DNA of 7,244 nt. It comes from Bacteroidota bacterium. Its GTDB lineage: Bacteria; Bacteroidota; Ignavibacteria; Ignavibacteriales; Ignavibacteriaceae. The notes below the pieces were generated by a model. It worked only from the letters and a program-made list of their open reading frames with translations, had not been told where the DNA came from and ran no database searches. The translations under genes were made by a program, and so were the position numbers. The stretch is taken from NCBI GenBank assembly GCA_021793635.1, contig JAJYSI010000162.1:1-7244 (forward strand). Direction: 5' to 3'. This document shows positions 1-6,147 of the stretch, one piece after another; within the stretch, counting starts at the first letter, position 1; each line of letters starts with the position of its first letter.

Positions 1-24
1 CGGGTTCGAATCCCGTACGCGCTA
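1..24 (+). tRNA. 3' end of a tRNA gene (T-arm and acceptor strand), truncated by window edge
   Basis: The window opens with a T-arm: CGGG, the loop TTCGAAT, then CCCG (positions 1-15). The loop has the near-universal TTCRA pattern. The next bases are consistent with the 3' acceptor strand (ACGCGCT, 17-23) and an A discriminator at 24. CCA is not encoded; CTT follows. The anticodon lies outside the window, so the isoacceptor cannot be told. The 5' acceptor strand that would confirm pairing (expected AGCGCGT or a G-U variant) is also missing. Confidence 0.88.
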
Positions 25-213
25 CTTTCCTGTCTTCACCACTACTTATCAGAATAATTTTAGATTTAATTACTGAGAGTCAAGAAAATCAGAAATTATT
101 ACGAAGGGATTTCTTTGAGTGGATCCCATAAGCACTACCAAGTATAATAATCAAATCTCTAAAAGCAGATCATGTTATAAACAGAATATGCAAATTGGGG
201 TTAGACACAAATA

Positions 214-247
214 TTATTTGGAATTTACAAGCTCTTATTTGTAATTT
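214..247 (+). repeat. Two-copy direct repeat TTATTTGnAATTT upstream of the ferredoxin gene
   Basis: TTATTTGGAATTT (214-226) and TTATTTGTAATTT (235-247) match at 12 of 13 positions and are offset by 21 bases, about two helical turns. The second copy ends six bases before the ferredoxin ATG at 254. It could be an operator or part of a promoter, since the Bacteroidota -7 element is TAnnTTTG-like, but neither copy has the exact TAnnTTTG spacing. In AT-rich DNA a chance repeat is possible. The rest of 25-253 shows no convincing gene or RNA. Confidence 0.3.
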
Positions 248-253
248 TATTTT

Positions 254-598
254 ATGAAAAGATTTGAGAAGCATATTTTTGTCTGTGAAAATAAAAGACA
301 TGATGGTCATCCACGGGGTTGCTGCTTTGACAAAGGAAGCCCGGCGGTTCGAGAAAAATTCAAAACGAGATTGAAGGAATTAGGCCTGAATTCAGATATA
401 AGAGCAAATGTATCCGGCTGTCTGGATGCTTGCGAATTTGGGATCACTGTTGTTGTTTATCCGGAACAAACATGGTACGGTGGCGTTACGATAAACGATG
501 TCGAAGAAATTATTCAAAGCCATATTATAAATAATATACCGGTTGATAGATTATTAATTAAAGATAAAAGATTTCATAAAGATGGCATCAAAGTCTGA
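254..598 (+). CDS. [2Fe-2S] ferredoxin, thioredoxin-like fold
   Basis: A 114-residue single-domain ferredoxin of the thioredoxin-fold [2Fe-2S] family (Aquifex Fd4 / Shethna protein I type, related to the NuoE C-terminal domain). It is predicted to carry electrons in the cytoplasm; the partner is unknown. It begins with the family signature: KHIFVC (Cys11), GHPRGCC (Cys23-Cys24), then SGCLDAC (Cys56, Cys60), and later VVVYPEQTWYGGV. By alignment with Fd4 from memory, the cluster ligands should be Cys11, Cys24, Cys56 and Cys60, with Cys23 an extra cysteine. Length is normal for the family. ATG 254 is the first start after an in-frame stop at 242-244. No Shine-Dalgarno sequence is visible, as is common in Bacteroidota. 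The last 17 bases overlap nth in another frame, so the two are probably co-transcribed and perhaps translationally coupled. Confidence 0.93.
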   Translation: MKRFEKHIFVCENKRHDGHPRGCCFDKGSPAVREKFKTRLKELGLNSDIRANVSGCLDACEFGITVVVYPEQTWYGGVTINDVEEIIQSHIINNIPVDRLLIKDKRFHKDGIKV

Positions 599-1229
599 AA
601 TTGTACACGCAAAAAGAATCTTCTCTATCCTAAAAAAGGAATATCCTTCGATAAAGCCAGCATTGAATTACACAAATGCTTTCGAGCTTTTAATCGCAAC
701 TATCCTTTCTGCGCAATGCACAGATGCGAGAGTAAATATTGTCGGCGAGACTTTATTTAAAAAATATAGAACTCCGGAAGATTTTTTTAATGTTACTAAA
801 GAAGATTTAGAAAAAAATATTCGCTCGACAGGTTTTTATCGTCAAAAAGCAAAAAGTATAAAGGAGTGTTCAAAGATTCTAATTGAAAAATACAGCGGGC
901 AAGTTCCTGCTGATTTTGATTCACTGACAAATCTTCCCGGAGTAGGAAGAAAGACAGCCTCGGTTGTTGCCGGCAATGCTTTTGGGATTCCTGCCATAGC
1001 AGTAGATACTCATGTAAAAAGACTTTCAAATATTTTGGGATTTATTCACTCCGATAATCCCGAGAAAATCGAAATGAAATTAAAAGAACTTCTCCCAGTT
1101 GGCGATTGGATAAACACTTCTCATTATCTTGCCGCACACGGGAGGAAAATTTGTGTCGCAAGAAAACCACATTGTCTTCAATGTGTCCTTGCAGATGAAT
1201 GCCCAAGTTTTAACCCAGAATTAAAATAA
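582..1229 (+). CDS. nth: Endonuclease III (DNA glycosylase/AP lyase)
   Basis: A base-excision-repair enzyme that removes oxidised pyrimidines and nicks abasic sites by beta-elimination. At 215 residues it is full length (E. coli Nth has 211). The N-terminal part carries the conserved LLIATILSAQCTD segment (about 36-48). The helix-hairpin-helix is LPGVGRKTA (118-126), with catalytic Lys124 and the catalytic aspartate Asp142 in VDTHV. These match E. coli Lys120 and Asp138, a constant offset of four. The C-terminal [4Fe-4S] loop is Cys191-x6-Cys198-x2-Cys201-x5-Cys207, the exact family spacing. The ATG lies inside the end of the ferredoxin gene. No Shine-Dalgarno is seen, which suggests translational coupling. 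The HD-hydrolase gene starts 17 bases after the stop codon. All catalytic and cluster residues are present, so the enzyme should be active. Confidence 0.98.
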   Translation: MASKSEIVHAKRIFSILKKEYPSIKPALNYTNAFELLIATILSAQCTDARVNIVGETLFKKYRTPEDFFNVTKEDLEKNIRSTGFYRQKAKSIKECSKILIEKYSGQVPADFDSLTNLPGVGRKTASVVAGNAFGIPAIAVDTHVKRLSNILGFIHSDNPEKIEMKLKELLPVGDWINTSHYLAAHGRKICVARKPHCLQCVLADECPSFNPELK

Positions 1230-1246
1230 AATTTATAAAGGCAAAT

Positions 1247-1813
1247 ATGGAAGATCATTCAAAAGACAGAGAATATTGTTGGAACCTGCTTAAAGAGTAT
1301 ACGAAGTCAGACGCTTTAATTAAACATGCATTAGCAGTAGAGACTTGTGTAAAAGCCTGCGCTAAGAAATTTAATGAAGATGAATTATACTGGGGAAATG
1401 TGGCATTACTTCACGACTTTGATTACGAAGCCTTTCCTACTGCGGAAGAGCATCCTTTTAAGGGGTCAGAGATTCTTAAAGAAAAAGGATTCGACGATAA
1501 TTTTCGAAACGCAATTTTATCTCATGCAAATTATAGCGGTGTTCCGCGAGAAACTATGCTTGCTAAAACATTATTTGCATGTGATGAACTTGCCGGTTTT
1601 ATTACTGCGGTAACTTACGTCCGCCCGAATAAAACAGTCGACGAAGTTGAAGTGAAGTCTGTTAGAAAGAAGATGAAAGATAAAGCCTTTGCCCGAAGTG
1701 TAAGTAGGGAAGATATAATTAACGGCGCCGAAGCATTAGGAGTCCCATTGGATGAACACATTGAGTTTTGCATAAATGCGATGAAATTAAACAAAAAGGA
1801 ATTGGGCTTATAA
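1247..1813 (+). CDS. HD-superfamily predicted hydrolase (COG2316-like)
   Basis: A 188-residue protein with a complete HD metal-binding set: His27 (IKHALAVE), His56-Asp57 (ALLHDFDYE), His93 (ILSHANYSG) and Asp113 (FACDELAG). Downstream, ITAVTYVRPNKTVDEVEVKS and KKMKDKAFARSVSRE are typical of the COG2316 'predicted hydrolase, HD superfamily' group. HD proteins are usually metal-dependent phosphohydrolases, but the substrate of this family is not established and cannot be read from the sequence. There is no signal peptide or membrane segment, so it should be cytoplasmic. AAAGG at 1237-1241, five bases before the ATG, is a plausible weak ribosome binding site. The gene follows nth closely and its TAA stop overlaps the ATG of a decayed peroxiredoxin gene (TAATG), indicating the tail of a former four-gene operon. 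Confidence 0.9.
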   Translation: MEDHSKDREYCWNLLKEYTKSDALIKHALAVETCVKACAKKFNEDELYWGNVALLHDFDYEAFPTAEEHPFKGSEILKEKGFDDNFRNAILSHANYSGVPRETMLAKTLFACDELAGFITAVTYVRPNKTVDEVEVKSVRKKMKDKAFARSVSREDIINGAEALGVPLDEHIEFCINAMKLNKKELGL

Positions 1814-2029
1814 TGACCGGAGACTTTGTAAACGACTTTTCTTTACATGACCAAAATGGGAAAGATTTTAATCTTTACAGAAATCTTGAAGGCAATAAAA
1901 TTTAATTTTAAATTCCCTTAGATGACTTGACATTGTATATTCAGCTTAGCTAAATTTCGCCTAAAAATTAGGAGTTTTAATAAAGAGATTTGCTACAATG
2001 GAAAAGAAGCTGCTTTTAGTGCGGCTTAA
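1813..2029 (+). pseudogene. Decayed peroxiredoxin (Bcp/PrxQ-like, AhpC/TSA family) remnant
   Basis: An ATG at 1813 overlaps the HD gene's TAA and opens 30 codons containing GDFVNDFSLHDQNGK, the usual peroxiredoxin N-terminus (GDxxPDFxLxDQxGK), with Asn where Pro is normal. In-frame TAA codons at 1903 and 1909 then interrupt it, exactly where the strand leading to FYP should be. The same frame resumes with IPLDDLT (1912-1932). From 1934 the shifted frame reads CIFSLAKFRLKIRSFNK, matching the peroxidatic-cysteine helix (C-x3-L-x2-FRD-x-Y-x2-F). The Cys codon is TGT at 1934-1936. That frame ends at TAA 2027-2029. Only about 70 of the usual 150 or so residues are traceable and the C-terminal half is missing, so no functional peroxidase can be made. 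A 30-residue peptide from 1813 could still be translated. The family call rests on motif recognition; the boundaries are approximate. Confidence 0.72.
1927..1958 (+). promoter_or_regulatory. Candidate promoter for porU, inside the peroxiredoxin remnant
   Basis: TTGACA (1927-1932) is followed by TAAATTTC (1951-1958). The downstream element matches 7 of 8 positions of the Bacteroidota -7 consensus TAnnTTTG. The gap from the upstream TTG to it is 21 bases, within the usual range for that promoter class. It also reads as a sigma70-like -35 with an 18-base spacer. Initiation just downstream would leave a leader of about 100 bases before the porU ATG at 2067. AT-rich DNA gives many chance matches, so this is a candidate only. 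Confidence 0.3.
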
Positions 2030-2066
2030 GTGATTTTTAATTTCTGAAATAATTTTTTTTGATTAA

Positions 2067-5000
2067 ATGAATAGCAAAATCTCATTATTACTACTTTTGA
2101 TGTTTTCACTTCCGGTATTCCCGCAAAGTAACTTCAAAGTATTATCTTCGGATTTCAGATCTATAGTTATCGAATATACTCCAAGTTATTCAGATACCTC
2201 TGTTATTACAATCAAGAACCAGAAATTTATTAAGGTTAGCGTTAGCGGCGGGTATGTTTCAAAACCTGAACAATGGGGAGCGCCGGCAGTTCCTGAAGTA
2301 AATCTAAATATCGGCGTACCTGCTGAAGTTGGAAATACAATTCAAATTATTAGTAGTTCATTCCAAACTCTGAATAGAGACATTGCTCCAAAGCCAAAAT
2401 TTACAAAGAATGGCAAGCTAAATAATTATGAATATGTTATTTCAAATGATTACTATAATTACAAGCCTAATCCTGAAGTTATTTCTTTTGGGAAATATGG
2501 AATAATGCGAGGAATTCCGAGTCAAAGTTTTATCCTTTATCCGGTTTCTTTTGATCCTTCAAGCAATAGTATAAAGCTTTACACGAAAATTGTGTTTCAA
2601 ATTAATTACTCTAATCAACAGGTGATAGCAAGTAAACCAGCAGGAAATTTTCTAAACGGAGTCTTGATAAATTTTAATGTAGCTAAATTTTGGATAAAGC
2701 CTAAAGCAACCAGCAGGATGGCTAAAGGAATTATTAACAGCGTTCTTTCGAATGGAACTTGGTACAGATTTGAAACACCCACTGAAGGAATTTATAAAAT
2801 CACTAAGTCAATGCTTCCTTCGTTTGGAATAGATCCTAACACTGTTGACCCTCGCACAATAAAAATTTATAACAACGGCGGGAAAGCATTGCCTGAAGAT
2901 CCTAATGCTGCCCGTCCTTCAGATTTGGTTGAGAACGCCATTCTTTACGTAGGTCAAGATAATGGGAAGTTCAACGACGGAGATTATATACTATTTTATG
3001 GAAGAGGGACTGACTTTTGGGACTATGACTCGACAACGCGGTCAATTATAAGATTTCATCATCCTTACTCGAATCAAAATTATTATTGGATAACATCAGG
3101 TGGTAGTAATGGGAAGCGTATTCAGTTGCAGCAAAGTTTGAATCTTTCAAGCTACTATACCCAAACATCCACGAAAGCTTTTAAAGATTTACAGCAAGAT
3201 AAAATCAATATCGGCAAAACCGGAAGAGAATATATGGGAGATAACTTTTCGCCATTATTATTAATTACGTCAAGAACTTATATAAATAAGTTAGACGGCA
3301 GAATAGATAACACACCGATAAATTATAAAATTAGTTTTGTTAATTCATCATCTGAAACCGTCGGCCTCCAAGTTAATGATAATTCCACGCAGATTATAAA
3401 TCAAAATTTAGTAGGTTGGGGAAGTTATGAATATTCCTATGGTGTCCCTTATGTTTTTACCGGAACATATAATGGCGTACTGCCGGGCAACCAAAGCGTA
3501 TTGAAATTCATTTTTACTCCGACCACAGCAAATTCGTCGGGCTATCTTTATTACTTTGAAATTTATTATCAGGCAATGCTTCAAGCTGCTAACGATAATC
3601 TTCTTTTCTTTTCAAAAGACACTTCATCCACAATTGAATATGATCTTTCCGGCTTTTCATCCAGCAATATTCAAGTATTTAACGTCTCCGATTTTGCAAA
3701 TGTAAAATTGATTTCTAATGATAACATAAGCGGCGGCGACTGCAAATTTCAAACATCAGAAACCTCCGGTCATGTATCAAAATATTTTGCTGTAGGTAAT
3801 GGGAATTATATTACTCCGGTCAACCCTGTACAAATTTCAAATTCAAATATTCATTCAATTCAACCCGGCGCTAAATTTATAATTATTACGGATAAAACAT
3901 TTGCCGATGCAGCTCAAAGATTGCAGTCATACAGAGAAAGCCAAGCCCCTGTGAAAATTTCGACAGATGTAGTGTATATGGATCAAATTTATAATGAATT
4001 TTCCTGCGGACAAGTAGACCCTACCGCACTTAGAGATTTTATTAAATATGCTTATGATAACTGGCAGATAAAACCTCAATATGTTTTGTTCTTCGGTAAA
4101 GGTGATTATGATTGTAAAGATGTTGAGGGTTTCCATCAAAACTATGTTCCGACTTTTGAAAGTGTTGAATCTTTTGACCAAATTTATTCCTACAATACAG
4201 ATGACTATTTTACGGAAGTCGACGGCAATGATCAGGTTATTGATTTGGCTTACGGAAGAATAACCGTTACTACTCCTACCGAAGCCAATGATATTGTAAC
4301 TAAAATTATTCAATATGAAACCAACAGCGATAAAGGTACCTGGCGTAATTTAATTACCCTAGTATCGGACGATGGATGGGCAGATGCCACTTACGAAGGC
4401 TCCGAGCATACAGCACCTAATGAATTGCTTGCTAACACAATAATCCCACCTTCATTTGATTTACAAAAATTATATATGGCTGCTTATCCTGTAGTTTTGA
4501 CAAGCGTAGGGAAAACAATACCTGATGGGAACAAAGCTATTGACAATGCAATTAATAACGGCACTCTTATTCTAAATTATGTAGGGCACGGCAATGATCA
4601 ACAGTGGGCGCATGAATATATTTTTGTTGAAAGTACGGATTTTCCATTGCTTCACAATAAGGACTATTTCTTCTTAACGGCGGCTACTTGCGATTTTGGT
4701 TATTATGATCGTCCAAATATTCAGAGTGCCGCTGAAGCACTGCTTCTTATGCCAAATGCGGGGGCTATCGGTACATTCTCATCGTCAAGAGCAGTTTATT
4801 CTTATGACAATCATCAATTAATGTATCAATTGTTTACCAACTTGCTACTAACTCCAAGAGATTCTTCTAATTTGCCAATCACTGTAGGCAAAGCAGTCTT
4901 TATGACAAAACAAACTTATAACGATGTTAACTCTCAAAAGTATGAAATTCTCGGGGATCCTACACTTAGACTTTTAATCCCGGAATATAACGCTTCCATC

Positions 5001-6047
5001 GACTCTATCGATGGGCAGAGTCTAACTACAAATGTTCAAATAAAAGCTTTAAGCCATGTACAGATTAATGGTGAGGTCAGAAAGCCGGATAATTCGCCCT
5101 GGACAGATTTTAATGGGCAGAGTATACTAACAATGTACGATTCTCAAAGACAAGTACTTCTTGCTGCAATTGGCAACTTTCCTGAAATTGTTCAGGGGGG
5201 AGTAATATTCAACGGAGCAGTTTCAGTAACAAACGGCAAATTCTCTGCAAATTTCGTAGTACCGAAAGACATATCATATGAAAATCAAAACGGCAAAGTA
5301 CTTTTGTATTTCTACAATAGTACAAGTGACGGAATTGGATTTACTAAAAATATTATTGTAGGAGGTACCGATACGACGGCAGTAAATAACAATATCGGAC
5401 CTAACATTCAAATCTTTTTTGATGATACGACTTATACGAATTCAGAGTTAGTTAATCCAAATTCAACTTTAATTGTGAAACTTTCCGATAATAACGGATT
5501 GAACACAACCGGAACAGGTGTAGGTCATAAACTTGAAGGCATATTAAATGATCAGGTAAATAATCCAATTGATTTCACAAATTATTTTACAGGAGATTTA
5601 AATGCCGGCGGACGCTCGGGTGAAATAAATTACAAGCTGAATAATCTTGATCCGGGAAATTATAAACTTCAAGTTTCCGCATGGGATGTATTTAATAATT
5701 ATTCGACTAAGACAACCAACTTTACCGTAGTCAACGGGCAAGGTCTTCAGATTCAGGATGTCTATAATTATCCCGACCCATTTGCGGGAAGTACTAATTT
5801 TACATTTCAACAAAATCTTAGCCAACCGTTGGATGTAACAATCAGAATTTACACCGTTGCCGGAAGGTTAATCCGCCAGCTCGAACAAAATTACGTGAAC
5901 GACAAATTTGTAAAAATATTTTGGGACGGTAGAGATCAAAACGGAGATGCGCTTGCAAACGGAACATACTTCTATAAAATAATGGTTAAAACTGTTGACG
6001 GAAGTTACTCAAAAAGCGTTTTAGGCAAGATGGCTATTATTAGGTAA
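2067..6047 (+). CDS. porU: Type IX secretion system sortase PorU (peptidase C25, gingipain family)
   Basis: A 1326-residue secreted cysteine protease that, in the known system, cleaves the C-terminal sorting domain from T9SS cargo at the cell surface and attaches cargo to anionic lipopolysaccharide. Residues 1 to about 20 form a signal peptide (MNSKISLLLLLMFSLPVFPQ). Next is a gingipain-propeptide-like region (WGAPAVPEVNLNIGVP), then the PorU N-terminal module starting WYRFETPTEGIYKI at Trp232. The C25 domain spans about 603-968, with catalytic His841 in NYVGHGND and Cys875 in TAATCDFGYYD, a spacing of 34 close to gingipain. It closes with GDPTLRL (963-969). Ig-like segments carry GVGHKLEG (near 1154) and SAWDVFNNYS (near 1206). 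The C-terminus (about 1233-1326) is a FlgD-like/type A sorting-like domain: YPDPF, WDGRDQNGDALANGTYFYKI. There is no Shine-Dalgarno before ATG 2067. The reading frame is intact and porV follows by 100 bases. Confidence 0.95.
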   Translation: MNSKISLLLLLMFSLPVFPQSNFKVLSSDFRSIVIEYTPSYSDTSVITIKNQKFIKVSVSGGYVSKPEQWGAPAVPEVNLNIGVPAEVGNTIQIISSSFQTLNRDIAPKPKFTKNGKLNNYEYVISNDYYNYKPNPEVISFGKYGIMRGIPSQSFILYPVSFDPSSNSIKLYTKIVFQINYSNQQVIASKPAGNFLNGVLINFNVAKFWIKPKATSRMAKGIINSVLSNGTWYRFETPTEGIYKITKSMLPSFGIDPNTVDPRTIKIYNNGGKALPEDPNAARPSDLVENAILYVGQDNGKFNDGDYILFYGRGTDFWDYDSTTRSIIRFHHPYSNQNYYWITSGGSNGKRIQLQQSLNLSSYYTQTSTKAFKDLQQDKINIGKTGREYMGDNFSPLLLITSRTYINKLDGRIDNTPINYKISFVNSSSETVGLQVNDNSTQIINQNLVGWGSYEYSYGVPYVFTGTYNGVLPGNQSVLKFIFTPTTANSSGYLYYFEIYYQAMLQAANDNLLFFSKDTSSTIEYDLSGFSSSNIQVFNVSDFANVKLISNDNISGGDCKFQTSETSGHVSKYFAVGNGNYITPVNPVQISNSNIHSIQPGAKFIIITDKTFADAAQRLQSYRESQAPVKISTDVVYMDQIYNEFSCGQVDPTALRDFIKYAYDNWQIKPQYVLFFGKGDYDCKDVEGFHQNYVPTFESVESFDQIYSYNTDDYFTEVDGNDQVIDLAYGRITVTTPTEANDIVTKIIQYETNSDKGTWRNLITLVSDDGWADATYEGSEHTAPNELLANTIIPPSFDLQKLYMAAYPVVLTSVGKTIPDGNKAIDNAINNGTLILNYVGHGNDQQWAHEYIFVESTDFPLLHNKDYFFLTAATCDFGYYDRPNIQSAAEALLLMPNAGAIGTFSSSRAVYSYDNHQLMYQLFTNLLLTPRDSSNLPITVGKAVFMTKQTYNDVNSQKYEILGDPTLRLLIPEYNASIDSIDGQSLTTNVQIKALSHVQINGEVRKPDNSPWTDFNGQSILTMYDSQRQVLLAAIGNFPEIVQGGVIFNGAVSVTNGKFSANFVVPKDISYENQNGKVLLYFYNSTSDGIGFTKNIIVGGTDTTAVNNNIGPNIQIFFDDTTYTNSELVNPNSTLIVKLSDNNGLNTTGTGVGHKLEGILNDQVNNPIDFTNYFTGDLNAGGRSGEINYKLNNLDPGNYKLQVSAWDVFNNYSTKTTNFTVVNGQGLQIQDVYNYPDPFAGSTNFTFQQNLSQPLDVTIRIYTVAGRLIRQLEQNYVNDKFVKIFWDGRDQNGDALANGTYFYKIMVKTVDGSYSKSVLGKMAIIR

Positions 6048-6051
6048 GAGT

Positions 6052-6107
6052 AATAAAAAAGAGTGCTATAATTTTTATTTTTTAATACATGAATTAAAAA
6101 TTTAATT
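6052..6107. other. AT-only inverted repeats in the porU-porV spacer
   Basis: AATAAAAA (6052-6059) pairs with TTTTTATT (6072-6079) across a 12-base loop and runs into TTTT. A second perfect palindrome, AATTAAA-AA-TTTAATT, lies at 6092-6107. Neither stem has a G-C pair, so a strong intrinsic terminator is unlikely; an inefficient terminator or attenuator, a protein site or chance all fit. TATAAT occurs at 6067-6072 without a recognisable upstream -35 partner. The short spacer and the known functional partnership favour at least partial porU-porV co-transcription. Confidence 0.25.
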
Positions 6108-6133
6108 TAACACACACAAGAAAATATATTATC

Positions 6134-6138
6134 GGAGG
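6134..6138 (+). promoter_or_regulatory. Strong Shine-Dalgarno site of porV
   Basis: GGAGG lies nine bases before ATG 6148. It selects that start over the nearby in-frame ATG at 6154. It is the only full Shine-Dalgarno-like site in front of a gene in this window. Confidence 0.8.
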
Positions 6139-6147
6139 AAAACTTAT

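Noticed and set aside
106..127. GGGAT/ATCCC inverted repeat after the tRNA as a terminator
   Set aside because: The stem is only five base pairs with a 12-base loop and no T-run follows.
119..244. A 41-codon GTG-started frame reading VDPISTTKYNNQISKS, faintly like the C-terminal tyrosine box of phage/transposon integrases and lying next to a tRNA
   Set aside because: The resemblance covers about 15 residues and needs a one-residue gap. The conserved Arg/His boxes are not present, and an in-frame stop lies immediately upstream. A tRNA-proximal integrase relic is possible but not supportable; a profile search of 25-253 in all frames would decide.
796..1029. Open frame on the minus strand inside nth
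   Set aside because: It lies wholly within a strongly conserved nth reading frame and shows no recognisable motifs.
1813..2029. Programmed frameshifting to produce an intact peroxiredoxin
   Set aside because: Both stop codons and more than one frame change would have to be bypassed, and the C-terminal half of the protein is missing, so decay is the simpler reading.
3927..4313. 128-codon open frame on the minus strand inside porU
   Set aside because: It is antisense to the conserved C25 peptidase region, isoleucine-rich as expected from AT-rich antisense, with no motif or ribosome site.
6067..6072. TATAAT as a separate porV promoter
   Set aside because: No -35 or Bacteroidota -33 element is found at the proper distance, and TATAAT is expected by chance in such AT-rich spacer DNA.
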